Part shown: positions 43,498 to 52,890 of the stretch, in pieces
Numbering within the stretch: position 1 is the stretch's first letter
Layout of the letters: the number at the start of each line of letters is the position of its first letter
From: CAYFFV01 sp964342695
GTDB lineage: Bacteria; Acidobacteriota; Vicinamibacteria; Vicinamibacterales; UBA8438
Reading direction: 5' to 3'
Length of the DNA: 64,000 nt
Assembly: GCA_964342695.1 (NCBI GenBank)
Contig: CAYFFV010000007.1
Coordinates: 32,018 to 96,017, forward strand
Notes under the pieces: generated by a model
What the model was told of the DNA's origin: nothing
Seen by the model: the letters and a program-made list of their open reading frames with translations, nothing else
The model's database searches: none
Translations under genes and position numbers: made by a program

Positions 43498-44028
43498 ATG
43501 GCGAGCACAACGATTGATATTACGATTAATGGAAATAGACGTTCCGTTTCCGTTGAACGTTCTCCTTCACAACCAGGTCGGTTTCTTGTGTCGTGGGATG
43601 ATTCCATCCGCGTTGTTGATGCTCAAAAACTAGATCAAGATGTTTGGTCTTTATTGATGCCAGAGACAGGTTTTGTAAGTCATCGAGTAAGGTGCGTCGA
43701 TGTTGATTCCGATAATGTTAGGTTACATATTAATGACATCGTTTTAGATGCATCAGTTGATAATAATCGGCAAAAATTTTTGAGTCGTGCAGGAGCGTCC
43801 AGCGTAACGGATGATAGCGCTCAGATAGTAGCGCCAATGCCCGGCAAGGTTGTTCGTATTTTAGTTAAGCCAAATGAAGAAATCAAAGCTCATCAGCCCG
43901 TAATTGTTGTCGAGGCAATGAAAATGGAGAATGAGCTATCCTCAGGTAGAGACGGTCGTGTTTCCAAGATTATTGTTGAGGAAGGTGATTCTGTTGAAGC
44001 CGGAAAAATTCTTGTTGTGATCGAATAA
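43498..44028 (+). CDS. Biotin carboxyl carrier protein of acyl-CoA carboxylase
   Basis: 176 residues, with GAAGGTG upstream of the ATG. The C-terminal lipoyl/biotinyl domain carries VEAMKMEN with the biotinylated lysine at 142, and the paired APMPGKVVRILVK hairpin. The first ~100 residues are a beta-rich domain like the BT linker of PccA, which would dock the carrier on the carboxyltransferase. Encoding carboxylase, carrier and transferase as three separate chains is thus complete here. Confidence 0.95.
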   Translation: MASTTIDITINGNRRSVSVERSPSQPGRFLVSWDDSIRVVDAQKLDQDVWSLLMPETGFVSHRVRCVDVDSDNVRLHINDIVLDASVDNNRQKFLSRAGASSVTDDSAQIVAPMPGKVVRILVKPNEEIKAHQPVIVVEAMKMENELSSGRDGRVSKIIVEEGDSVEAGKILVVIE

Positions 44029-44037
44029 CCGATCGTT

Positions 44038-47000
44038 ATGGCTGAAAATAATCGTAGTACACCTGTGACTTCGGATAAGTCTGGTTCTGAAGAGTCGAGA
44101 AGTAAAAACGCTTGGGCTCACATAACCCCGAGAATTAAGAAGTACATTCGCCGAACTGTTATTACAGGTATAGCAATCATTTCTGCCATTGTTGTTTCGT
44201 TCGTCAGTATTGATTTGGGTCCAGTCGTGCGTGGGCAGGCTGAACGGTTGGCTTCTGAACGGATTGACCGGCCCGTTCACATTGGCCGCCTTGGAACGTA
44301 TTTACTGCCAGGTCATTTTCTCATCGAAGATCTTGTTATTGAAGGTCTCTCGCCTCAAGACGAACCTTTTTTTACGGCGGATCGAGTCGTTGTTACAACG
44401 TCATGGGGCGCTCTTTTGGGTGGAGAAATTTTGGTTGATGGTGCCGACATGGGCCAATGGCGAATGCTAGTTGAGACTTTTCCTGATGGAACACATAGTT
44501 TTCCTCGCTTTGCTGCCCAACGAACCGATAATAGTTTGGCGAGTGAAGAGCAAAAAAATAGTCCTGATGACGTCGAGGAAAGTAGCCAGAGATACATAGT
44601 TACAACGCTCCAGCACATGTTGGCGCATGATGGCGAGTTTGTTTATCGAGATTACGGAGCGCCATGGAATGTTGTTGCTCGTAATATCAATCTAACGATC
44701 GAAAAACAGGAAGACCGGTACGGTGGCGACGTTTCGTTTAGAGATGGCACAGTTCAGATTGGTTCTTTTTTGCCGATGACGGCTGATCTCGATGGAACGT
44801 TTGAACTTGACGGTGGTCTCGTTAATTTGACCCGTATCGGACTAAAAATGGATGGTTTCGTTTCCGAATTGACAGGTGAAGTTGATCTTCTGAATTGGCC
44901 TGAGCAGACGTATAGAATTCATGAATCAAATATAGAACTTCCTCCAATGAAGGAAGTATTTTTTGCGGAGGATAATTTTACAGTTACGGGTGAGGCGTCA
45001 TTCACTGGAGAGTGGCATCTATTTGACGGAGGACGAGAGTTAACAGGTGATTTTGAGAGCGATGATGCGACTCTTAATGATTTCAAGTTTCCAGGTATAA
45101 ATGGAGCGCTTCTTTGGACGAGGGATCGATTTGAGGTCTTTGAAACACAATCTAATTTTTATGGGGGGAATCTTGATATTGAGTATTCGATGAAACCCTT
45201 AGGCCTCAAAGTTCCAGGGACCGCGACGTTAAATGTTGGTTATCAAGAAATTGATGTTTCTCTGGTAATGGATGATGTTCTGAATCTTCGTAAGGCTGCT
45301 CGGCCTGAGGGTTTTGCGACGGGCCAGAATGAGCTTCGATGGCCTCTTGGGCAGTTTGGAGAACTGACGGGAGAAGGGGTTCTTTCCTTGATTCCTAAAA
45401 CAGACATCCATCCCACGACTGAATCAGAATTAAAGAGTGGCGAGTTTGATGAAACGACGGATTCATATGCAGATGTACATTTTTCCGTTGAGTCCGGTCC
45501 TTGGGCGTTTCCGACAGGTGGGATAGTTTCTTACACGGTGTTTCCAGATTTTATAGAAATCTTGCCAAGTAGTTTGGCTACTCCTCGTACTCAAATTACT
45601 TTCGAAGGTCGTACTGTATACGGAGGAGAATCACGCATAACTTTTCGGGTTGTAAGTAGTGATTGGCAGGAAAGCGATCGATTGATGGCTTCTGTCCTGA
45701 CTACTGTGGGTACCCCTATTGAGGAATTCACTATCGGCGGCAATGGAAATATTGATGGGGTTATGACAGGGACGTTTACATCCCCACGGATCCAAGGCAA
45801 ATTTCAAGGCGAGGATCTCTATGCGTGGAACGTGCTATGGGGTTCTGGGCAAGGAAATGTTCTTCTCGAAAATAACTACATTGATGTCGTCGACGGTCAT
45901 TTTGACGATGGCACGGCAAGTCTTGAGGTGAACGGACGATTTGCATTGGGCACTAGGACGGATGGTGCTGATGAAATCAGATCAACTTTTAATCTTAGCG
46001 CAATTCCATCCGAACGATTGCGACACGCGTTTAGTTTGGACGGGTACGATATTGAAGGACCTCTTACAGGTGAGATTAGCCTCTTCGGGCAATATCGACA
46101 GCCATTTGGTCAGGGACATTTAACCTTAGCAGAACCTTTAGCGTATGGAGAACCATTTGATTCGGCATCGGCTCGTTTACGATTTGAAGGGGATGGTGTT
46201 CGCCTCGACGCTTTAGAGGTTCACAAGGGACGAGGAATTGTTCGGGGAGCTGCGTATATTCAATGGGATGAGACATATTCATTTAACGCAGATGTCAATG
46301 ATCTTTCTGTGTCCTCAATTGATGCCGCTCGTATTGCAAATTTACCATTAGCTGGATTGGCCCAACTAACTGCTGAGGGTGCCGGTAGTTTTGGTAATCC
46401 GAGGTACGAAGTCCGTGGCACAGTAAATAACTTGTCAGTGAGTGGGGAGACAATAGGGCAAGTGTCTGGTCGAGTCAATGTGCGTGACGGGTTGATGGCT
46501 TTTGAAGCCGAGGCAGCTTCTCAGCAACTTGCTGTTTCAGGCTCCGGTCGAGTGAACCTTAGTAATATCGATAGCGAGCTTCTCTTTCGATTTACAAACA
46601 CAAAGATCGATCCTTATATACGTGCTTTTTATCCTGATTTGTCTACAGATGTAAACGCTGAAGTCAGTGGCACCCTTCAAGTATTTGGTGCTCTTACTGC
46701 TATAGATCAGTTGCAGGTCGTGTCTACTGTTGAACAATTGGATTTCAGTTTTTTTGACTATACCCTTACTAATAAAGAGCCGATACGTTTTGTTCTCGAT
46801 AATGCTGTTGTGGGTGTTGAGCAAATGCAGCTTATTGGGGAAGAGGCTTCTCTTGCTCTGTCTGGAAATATAGGATTGGAAACACAGGCTCTCGACCTTC
46901 AGGCTTCAGGAGATGCAGGTCTGACACTGTTACAGGTGTTTTTTCCTGATGTCCGGAGTGCTGGTCAAACTAGATTAATGGCAAAAGTCGGTGGAACCAC

Positions 47001-48222
47001 AGGTAATCCGTTCATTAGAGGTGCAGTCAGTGTGATAGATGGTCGAATTCGACATCTATCCTTTCCGCACGGAATTGAGAACCTCGAAGGCCCTATCATT
47101 TTTGAGCAGAATGAAATTTCATTTGACAATTTAGTGGGTAGTTTAGGAGGAGGAAATGTCCGTTTTGGAGGTCGTGTTGGATTAAATGGTTATAGCTTTA
47201 GCGAGTTTAATATGACTGCTACTGGAGAACAAATGAGTCTGCGTTTTCCTGAGGGGGCTCGCTCAGTTGTCGATGCCGAATTGGAATTGGGCGGCGGGAC
47301 AGACGCGCCGATTCTTTCCGGCACTGTTCTTGTTAAGGATGCTGTTTTACTTGATTTCTTTCAGTCAGGATCAGGGTTTTTAGGTGTTTCTTCTGAGGAA
47401 GAAACTTCGGTTTCACGAATTTTAGAATCTGAATTACCTCTTCGGCTTGATGTGCGGATCAATGCACCTTCAACTATCAGGATTAGTGATAATTTGGTCA
47501 GGGCCACCTCAAGTGCTGAACTCGTTCTTGGAGGTACTTATGATCAGCCGTTGCTATATGGAAACGCCGAAATCGAACGAGGAGAGGTTTTTTTTGAAGG
47601 TAACAGGTATCGCGTGACAAGGGGAAGACTAGGATTTTCAAATCCAACTGCCATTGAACCTTTTTTTGATGTTGAAGCAGAAACGGATGTCAGGGCACCT
47701 GGTCAGACTTATCGTGTCACACTAAATGCCGTTGGAACTATGGACCAGTTAGCCTTTGAACTTAATTCAGATCCACCTCTTCCTGAGTTTGAAATTATGT
47801 CTTTATTACTGGGTAATATCCGGGATCCCCAAGCCGCGGAGTTAAGAAGCCTCAGAGCACAGGACGAATCTAGGCAGGAACTGTTCGGAACTGGTGCGGC
47901 TCGGTTGCTCACGAATCCATTGTCTTCTGGCGTAGGAAGGGTTGTTCAAGAATCATTTGGTGTTGACACTTTTCAGATTTCTCCCTCTTTGGCCGATCCT
48001 TCGACCCAGCAGTCCACCCAGCTATTGCCGACTGCTCGATTGTTGATTGGTAAAAGAATTTCTGACCGGGCTCACGTGACTTTATCTAGAACGTTAACTG
48101 GTGCGAATCAGGACATCATAGTCGTTCTCGAATATGATCAAAATGAACGCTTATCTTGGATTCTCTCTCAAAACGAAGATAATACGTACGCCCTTGATTT
48201 TAGGATGAGACACGCATTTTGA
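44038..48222 (+). CDS. tamB: TamB/AsmA-like bridge protein (DUF490)
   Basis: 1394 residues. A single membrane anchor at about 40-58 is followed by a very long beta-rich periplasmic region of repeating amphipathic strands. The DUF490 domain occupies roughly the last 380 residues (VFFEGNRYRVTRGRLGFSNP, ending in the aromatic DFRMRHAF). TamB-like proteins form hydrophobic grooves that carry phospholipids from inner to outer membrane and help assemble outer-membrane proteins with a partner Omp85. The next gene is such an Omp85, and their ends overlap by one base. It follows the carboxylase carrier gene by 9 nt. Confidence 0.93.
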   Translation: MAENNRSTPVTSDKSGSEESRSKNAWAHITPRIKKYIRRTVITGIAIISAIVVSFVSIDLGPVVRGQAERLASERIDRPVHIGRLGTYLLPGHFLIEDLVIEGLSPQDEPFFTADRVVVTTSWGALLGGEILVDGADMGQWRMLVETFPDGTHSFPRFAAQRTDNSLASEEQKNSPDDVEESSQRYIVTTLQHMLAHDGEFVYRDYGAPWNVVARNINLTIEKQEDRYGGDVSFRDGTVQIGSFLPMTADLDGTFELDGGLVNLTRIGLKMDGFVSELTGEVDLLNWPEQTYRIHESNIELPPMKEVFFAEDNFTVTGEASFTGEWHLFDGGRELTGDFESDDATLNDFKFPGINGALLWTRDRFEVFETQSNFYGGNLDIEYSMKPLGLKVPGTATLNVGYQEIDVSLVMDDVLNLRKAARPEGFATGQNELRWPLGQFGELTGEGVLSLIPKTDIHPTTESELKSGEFDETTDSYADVHFSVESGPWAFPTGGIVSYTVFPDFIEILPSSLATPRTQITFEGRTVYGGESRITFRVVSSDWQESDRLMASVLTTVGTPIEEFTIGGNGNIDGVMTGTFTSPRIQGKFQGEDLYAWNVLWGSGQGNVLLENNYIDVVDGHFDDGTASLEVNGRFALGTRTDGADEIRSTFNLSAIPSERLRHAFSLDGYDIEGPLTGEISLFGQYRQPFGQGHLTLAEPLAYGEPFDSASARLRFEGDGVRLDALEVHKGRGIVRGAAYIQWDETYSFNADVNDLSVSSIDAARIANLPLAGLAQLTAEGAGSFGNPRYEVRGTVNNLSVSGETIGQVSGRVNVRDGLMAFEAEAASQQLAVSGSGRVNLSNIDSELLFRFTNTKIDPYIRAFYPDLSTDVNAEVSGTLQVFGALTAIDQLQVVSTVEQLDFSFFDYTLTNKEPIRFVLDNAVVGVEQMQLIGEEASLALSGNIGLETQALDLQASGDAGLTLLQVFFPDVRSAGQTRLMAKVGGTTGNPFIRGAVSVIDGRIRHLSFPHGIENLEGPIIFEQNEISFDNLVGSLGGGNVRFGGRVGLNGYSFSEFNMTATGEQMSLRFPEGARSVVDAELELGGGTDAPILSGTVLVKDAVLLDFFQSGSGFLGVSSEEETSVSRILESELPLRLDVRINAPSTIRISDNLVRATSSAELVLGGTYDQPLLYGNAEIERGEVFFEGNRYRVTRGRLGFSNPTAIEPFFDVEAETDVRAPGQTYRVTLNAVGTMDQLAFELNSDPPLPEFEIMSLLLGNIRDPQAAELRSLRAQDESRQELFGTGAARLLTNPLSSGVGRVVQESFGVDTFQISPSLADPSTQQSTQLLPTARLLIGKRISDRAHVTLSRTLTGANQDIIVVLEYDQNERLSWILSQNEDNTYALDFRMRHAF

Positions 48223-51200
48223 TGCATACGCAAGTACGTTGTTCAATTGCGCGTCTAGTTAACCAAAATCGTCCTTCATTTTTCGTTTGGTGGATACTGC
48301 TTATTTGGTTGTTATTCCTTAGTAGGGCAGAGGCGTCAGAAGTTAAAGATTTCGTTGGAAAAGAAGTCGCTGAAATTACATTCCTAAGCGATGGAATCCC
48401 CATTCACTTTGATGGACTGTCAGAGCTTGTTGAAACCCGTGTTGGGCTTCCCCTTTCGATACGACAGGTTCGAGAAAGCATTACTCATCTATTTAGTTTG
48501 GGAGAATATGAAAGTATAAATGTGACTGGAACTTTGTTACGTGATGCAGTTGGCTTGCAGTACGAGCTTGTTCCTATTCAACTGGTAACAGATATTAATG
48601 TTCGAGGGGATTCACGATTTTCGTCAGGAGAATTGCAGAGGGCGATTACGGATGCACATGGCAGAAGTTTTTATGTAGATCAGGTTCAGGCGACACACCG
48701 CACTTTACAAGAATTTTATCGTGCCCGCGGTTATTTGCGAGTGGACATAGAAGTGTTTGTCGAGCGACATGGTGACAAGAATGTCATGGTCGCATCTATT
48801 AATGCAGGAGCACAAGCGCTTATAGACAGAATCGTGGTGCGTGGTTTGTCTTCGACCATGTATGAGAGAGTGTTGGAACGACTTCGTTTTGAGACGGGGA
48901 AGCCCTATGACGGAACAAAAGTAGAGCGCCGATTGCGGTCGTACGAGAATCAACTTCGGGGTCAACGCTATTACGAAGTAACTTTGAAACACAGTATTGA
49001 GATAGTGGATGGAGGTTCTCGAGTACATCTTATTTTAGATGTCAATCACGGAAGAAGAATCCGTGTGTCTTTTTCAGGTGATGATTTGCCAGGCGACAAC
49101 TTGGAGAGTCTTGTGTCAATAGAACGTGAGGGTTCAGTGGATGAGGATCTCTTAGAAGATATTGATACTCGTATTACGGAGCATCTTCATCAACTTGGTT
49201 ACAGAGACGCGGAAGTCTCGCACTCGAGAAAAACTGAAGAAAATGAGCTTTCTATTGTTTTTTTACTTAATCTAGGAAGGCTTTATGAATTGGAAAGTAT
49301 AGTTTTTACTGGCAATCTTTCTGTCCCTGAATCGTTGTTAGCATCCTTCTTGCACATCCAACCTGGTGAACCTTTGGTGATCGCCAAACTAAATAATAGT
49401 GTTGACGATCTCACTGAATACTATCGCCAGCTTGGTTATGCTGCTGCGCGGGTTGAGACGGATATCCAGGAGTCATCAGTTGAATCAGCGACTGTTGATG
49501 ACGGGCCAGAGAAGGTTGTGTGCGTGTTGTCCGTTGAAGAAGGAATCCGAACCGTTATTCGTTCTGTGGACATTGCTGGGAACAGTTTTCTTTCCGATGA
49601 GGAAGTTTTAAAGAACATCAGTGCTTTAGAGGGAGATGCGTACTATGCTAGACAAATCGCAGAGGATAGTGAGAGGTTGCGGCATATTTATCTTGATTAT
49701 GGACATGAAGGTTTTGTTGTAACGATTGAGCAAGAATTTGATGAGGAATTTAAAGTTGTTGACCTTGTTTACCATTTTAATGAAGGTCCACAAATTCTAA
49801 TTGACCACATTTTGATAGTGGGAAATCAAAAGATCGATTCTGCCACTATCGAATCTGCACTGACTATTAGAGAAGGACAGGCTTTGAGTCTTTCAGATGT
49901 GGCGGAGAGTCGTCGCAATCTTAATGCGCTTGGATTGTTTCGACAGGTAGATATTAGGGAGTTTAGTCATGGACGTAATGACCGTAAGGATGTGGTCGTT
50001 GTAGTAGAGGAGGCTCCGTCGACACGACTCGGGTATGGTGGTGGATTTGAATTTTCACAACGTCTTAGACGGGAGACAAATTTTACAACTGGCACTAGTC
50101 AGGCTGTTGAAAGATTGGAATTTGCTCCTCGCGGATTTATCCAAATAGGGCGTAGAAATCTATGGGGAAAAAACAGGTCCATAGATTTATTTACGAGAGT
50201 GAGCGTCCGACGAAAAAATAATCCCATCGATTTAATCGAAACGTCTGAGCAAGAAGGTTTCGGTTTTAATGAATATAGGGTGTTAAGTACTTATACGGAG
50301 CCGCGTGTTTTTGGTTCGACTTGGGATCTATACGTTACTGCATTTGTCGAAGAGGCAATTCGTCCTGGGTTTGATTTGTTTAGCAGGGGATTTAATGCAG
50401 AGGCTAGGCAACATTTTACGTCGACCGTCAGTGGGAGCTTTACTTATGGATGGGGTAAAAATGACACTTCAAATATTCAGCTGAATCCTGAAGATGTCCC
50501 TTTAGTTGATCGACTTTTTGAAAAAGTCAGGTTGTCAGCATTTTCTGGAAGTATTGTGCGTGATACGAGAAGTGATTTAATCGATCCATCAGACGGAGAG
50601 GTTTTAAGCATTGATGCGAAGTTGGCTGGTCGTTCTATAGGTTCAGAAGTCGGTTTTGTTAAAACCTATATGCAGGCCTTTTTATACCGAGCGTTACCAG
50701 GATTTTCTGATGTTATTCTAGCGACAGGTGCTCGTCTTGGTCTCGCCACTAGATTTGAGCAATCAAATTTGGACTTTTCGCCAGTTGGAGATCTATCTCA
50801 AGTTGAAGGCAGTGCGATTCTGTTTCCGAATCGTTTATTGCCAATCAGTGAACGGTTCTTCGCAGGTGGTGATACGACTGTTCGTGGATTTGCTTTTGAT
50901 CGGCTAGGTATTCCTCTTGGGGAAAGAGGTTCTACTATCGGACCAGATGGTTTTCCGCGCGGCGGCAATGCGGTTTTGGTTCTTAATGCAGAAGTCAGAT
51001 TGCCCCTTACTCGTAATTTTGGTTTGGTGGGTTTTCTAGACGCAGGTAACGTTTACGATACGTTCAGAAATTTTAGTTTGGCACGGATTCGGGCCGGTGC
51101 TGGTTTTGGTGTACGATATCGCTCACCTGTTGGGCCGATTCGTGTCGACCTTGGTTTCAAGCTGAACCGCCAGGAATTGGTAACAGGTGTCGAGAATAGG

Positions 51201-51248
51201 AGAGAACCACTTACAGCTCTTCACATAAGTATAGGTCAAGCTTTTTAA
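48222..51248 (+). CDS. Omp85-family outer-membrane protein with seven POTRA domains
   Basis: 1008 residues from the ATG at 48222 (one base overlap with tamB). After a signal region (~25-40) I count seven POTRA-like units, about residues 45-120, 121-196, 197-277, 278-352, 353-440, 441-521 and 522-605. Each ends in a GY/GH/LF-x-x-x-V strand such as ARGYLRVDIEV, LGYRDAEVSH, LGYAAARVETD and LGLFRQVDIRE. A 16-strand-type barrel of ~400 residues follows, with the lid-loop RFFAGGDTTVRGF and an aromatic C-terminal end ISIGQAF. BamA usually has five POTRAs and TamA three. Pairing with TamB suggests a TamA role; being the cell's only BamA cannot be excluded. Confidence 0.92.
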   Translation: MHTQVRCSIARLVNQNRPSFFVWWILLIWLLFLSRAEASEVKDFVGKEVAEITFLSDGIPIHFDGLSELVETRVGLPLSIRQVRESITHLFSLGEYESINVTGTLLRDAVGLQYELVPIQLVTDINVRGDSRFSSGELQRAITDAHGRSFYVDQVQATHRTLQEFYRARGYLRVDIEVFVERHGDKNVMVASINAGAQALIDRIVVRGLSSTMYERVLERLRFETGKPYDGTKVERRLRSYENQLRGQRYYEVTLKHSIEIVDGGSRVHLILDVNHGRRIRVSFSGDDLPGDNLESLVSIEREGSVDEDLLEDIDTRITEHLHQLGYRDAEVSHSRKTEENELSIVFLLNLGRLYELESIVFTGNLSVPESLLASFLHIQPGEPLVIAKLNNSVDDLTEYYRQLGYAAARVETDIQESSVESATVDDGPEKVVCVLSVEEGIRTVIRSVDIAGNSFLSDEEVLKNISALEGDAYYARQIAEDSERLRHIYLDYGHEGFVVTIEQEFDEEFKVVDLVYHFNEGPQILIDHILIVGNQKIDSATIESALTIREGQALSLSDVAESRRNLNALGLFRQVDIREFSHGRNDRKDVVVVVEEAPSTRLGYGGGFEFSQRLRRETNFTTGTSQAVERLEFAPRGFIQIGRRNLWGKNRSIDLFTRVSVRRKNNPIDLIETSEQEGFGFNEYRVLSTYTEPRVFGSTWDLYVTAFVEEAIRPGFDLFSRGFNAEARQHFTSTVSGSFTYGWGKNDTSNIQLNPEDVPLVDRLFEKVRLSAFSGSIVRDTRSDLIDPSDGEVLSIDAKLAGRSIGSEVGFVKTYMQAFLYRALPGFSDVILATGARLGLATRFEQSNLDFSPVGDLSQVEGSAILFPNRLLPISERFFAGGDTTVRGFAFDRLGIPLGERGSTIGPDGFPRGGNAVLVLNAEVRLPLTRNFGLVGFLDAGNVYDTFRNFSLARIRAGAGFGVRYRSPVGPIRVDLGFKLNRQELVTGVENRREPLTALHISIGQAF

Positions 51249-51268
51249 GAGAGTAGTCCTCAATTGTC

Positions 51269-51952
51269 ATGAAGTCCTTTCCTTGTTGCAGATTTAGTAG
51301 TTTTCGGAGTGCGCTATCTGTCTGGTTTTCTTTTATAGCCGCGACAACTATTTTTTGTTTTCATTCTGAAATTGAGGCCCAGAGTAGAAGTCTTGACCGT
51401 GTTCTTGCGGTCGTTAGTGGTAGCGTCATCCTGGAATCGGATGTGCGGTCATTTGTGGCGCTGGGGTTGGTAGATGACTCAGTCACTGGGCAATCTAATG
51501 AAGAGGTGACTTCCTATTTGATTCGTCGGCGTTTAATGATTGATGAAATAGAGAGATACGGGCTTCAAGAGCCCATTGAATCTATGGTCGATTTGAGAAT
51601 GTTTGAGGTTTTAGAACGCTTTTCGTCAGAAACGAAGCTGTCAACCGTACTTGAAAATGTTGGATTGAGTCTCGAAGATCTGAGACAGTTGATAAAAGAT
51701 GATGTAAAACTAGAGAATTATATTGAGAAGAGATTTAGTGGGATGTCAGTTCCGACCGAGAGTCAATTACAGGAATATTATGATCTGAACCAAGATGATT
51801 TTCGGGTTAATGGATTTGTTTTATCTTTTGGTGACGCTCGGAGCCAGGTGTTGGAAGAAATGGAAGATAGAATGCGCACAGAGCTCGTTATTGAGTGGGT
51901 TGAGGATCTACAAAGACGAGGAGACGTAATGAGGGTTCCTTTTTCACCTTAA
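51269..51952 (+). CDS. SurA-like periplasmic chaperone without PPIase domain
   Basis: 227 residues. The signal peptide ends near the AQS at about residue 39. The mature start LDRVLAVVSGSVILESDV is the SurA N-terminal signature (usually VxVVNxxxITxxDV), followed by helical YLIRRRLMIDEI and a long helical chaperone region. There is no parvulin domain; the chain ends after a final helix similar to the SurA C-terminal helix (LVIEWVEDLQRRG). It lies 20 nt after the Omp85 gene, which fits a chaperone that delivers unfolded outer-membrane proteins. Its stop shares a TTAA with the convergent CPBP gene. Confidence 0.82.
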   Translation: MKSFPCCRFSSFRSALSVWFSFIAATTIFCFHSEIEAQSRSLDRVLAVVSGSVILESDVRSFVALGLVDDSVTGQSNEEVTSYLIRRRLMIDEIERYGLQEPIESMVDLRMFEVLERFSSETKLSTVLENVGLSLEDLRQLIKDDVKLENYIEKRFSGMSVPTESQLQEYYDLNQDDFRVNGFVLSFGDARSQVLEEMEDRMRTELVIEWVEDLQRRGDVMRVPFSP

Positions 51953-52761
51953 GTTGCAGAGGCTGCCACGAGAGCTATTACAACTTCTACAACGTTGAAG
52001 CCGGCGTGACTGATAATTGTTGAAACAACACTTTTTCTAATCAGAAACAATGCTCCCCAGGTCGCCCCGAGTAGTGCAGTCACGATGACGGCATCCCATC
52101 CTTGGATATAGTGACCAAGGCCAAACATAACACTGAACATAAATAGCCCGAGCCATTTTTTGCCTAATTGTTCTCGGAAACGATGAAGTATAAAGGCTCG
52201 TTGGAGTTCTTCTCGCAATCCTCCTGCGATAACTGCCACACCAACAAAAATCATTGCATTCAGTGGAGAATCAATAAGTGCTTCTAGTGGATTTTCTTCT
52301 GTGCCTTGAAGAGATGGCCAAAGAATGTAAAGTAACTGCAGAGAGCCTATGGCAAGAATAACGGTTAATGGGATTAGCACTAATCCGATATTTATTTCTT
52401 GAGCTAATGGTCTCGCGCCGAAAAATATGTCTTTAGGTTTTTCATTCCCGCGAGTTAAAAAGAAAAAAATAAGAAAGATAAGAATGATTGTGTCAGCTAA
52501 AGACAAAATAACGACATAAGATAGGTTTAGAGTTCCTGTTCCTGAGAACGCAGAAAATCCAATTAGTGCCAAAATGTTTGCGAGTGCTAACTGCGTTGGA
52601 AAACCTGAACATAAGATGATTTCACCAATGGCGATAAATTGTTTTTGTTTGCTGCCGTATTTTTTTACTTCTGATATAGCCGCCTCTGGTGTCGGAGGTT
52701 TGTCAGTGGGTTCATAGGGTGTAGAGCGGTGTTCGTCAGGAGCATGAGTCATTTTATTCAC
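51949..52761 (-). CDS. CPBP-family intramembrane metalloprotease (Abi/Rce1 type)
   Basis: 270 residues with about seven to eight membrane segments after a proline-rich cytosolic N-terminus. The catalytic motifs are all present: Glu184-Glu185-x-x-Arg188 (REELQRAF), a histidine in GLGHYIQG (His217), and the C-terminal SHAGFN (His252, Asn256). Relatives process CaaX proteins or bacteriocin-like peptides, or have unknown substrates. It is read away from nrdJ and its promoter must lie in the same upstream region. No prenyltransferase or bacteriocin gene is nearby. Confidence 0.9.
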   Translation of the reverse strand: MNKMTHAPDEHRSTPYEPTDKPPTPEAAISEVKKYGSKQKQFIAIGEIILCSGFPTQLALANILALIGFSAFSGTGTLNLSYVVILSLADTIILIFLIFFFLTRGNEKPKDIFFGARPLAQEINIGLVLIPLTVILAIGSLQLLYILWPSLQGTEENPLEALIDSPLNAMIFVGVAVIAGGLREELQRAFILHRFREQLGKKWLGLFMFSVMFGLGHYIQGWDAVIVTALLGATWGALFLIRKSVVSTIISHAGFNVVEVVIALVAASAT

Positions 52762-52797
52762 TGTAACACAGCCGAAAATTTAAGAAAGTCAATAAAA

Positions 52798-52845
52798 TAT
52801 CCATATATTGCGTTTGCCCTAAATAATAAACCCTATATATGGTGT
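52798..52845 (+). promoter_or_regulatory. Tandem NrdR-box-like palindromes upstream of nrdJ
   Basis: ACCCTATATATGGTGT at 52830-52845 matches 14 of 16 positions of the published NrdR consensus acaCwAtATaTwGtgt. A weaker copy, TATCCATATATTGCGT at 52798-52813, matches 11 of 16. They lie 32 bp apart, about three helical turns, which is the usual arrangement of NrdR box pairs, and directly above the -35 element of the nrdJ promoter. nrdR itself is not in the window. Confidence 0.65.
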
Positions 52846-52853
52846 TTTCTCTC

Positions 52854-52882
52854 TTGACACATGTCCACTTAAGTTTCATAGT
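52854..52882 (+). promoter_or_regulatory. Sigma-70 promoter for nrdJ
   Basis: Consensus -35 TTGACA at 52854-52859, a 17-base spacer, and CATAGT at 52877-52882 as -10 (4 of 6). Transcription would begin near 52889-52892, giving a leader of about 155 nt. Confidence 0.6.
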
Positions 52883-52890
52883 ATTTGCCT

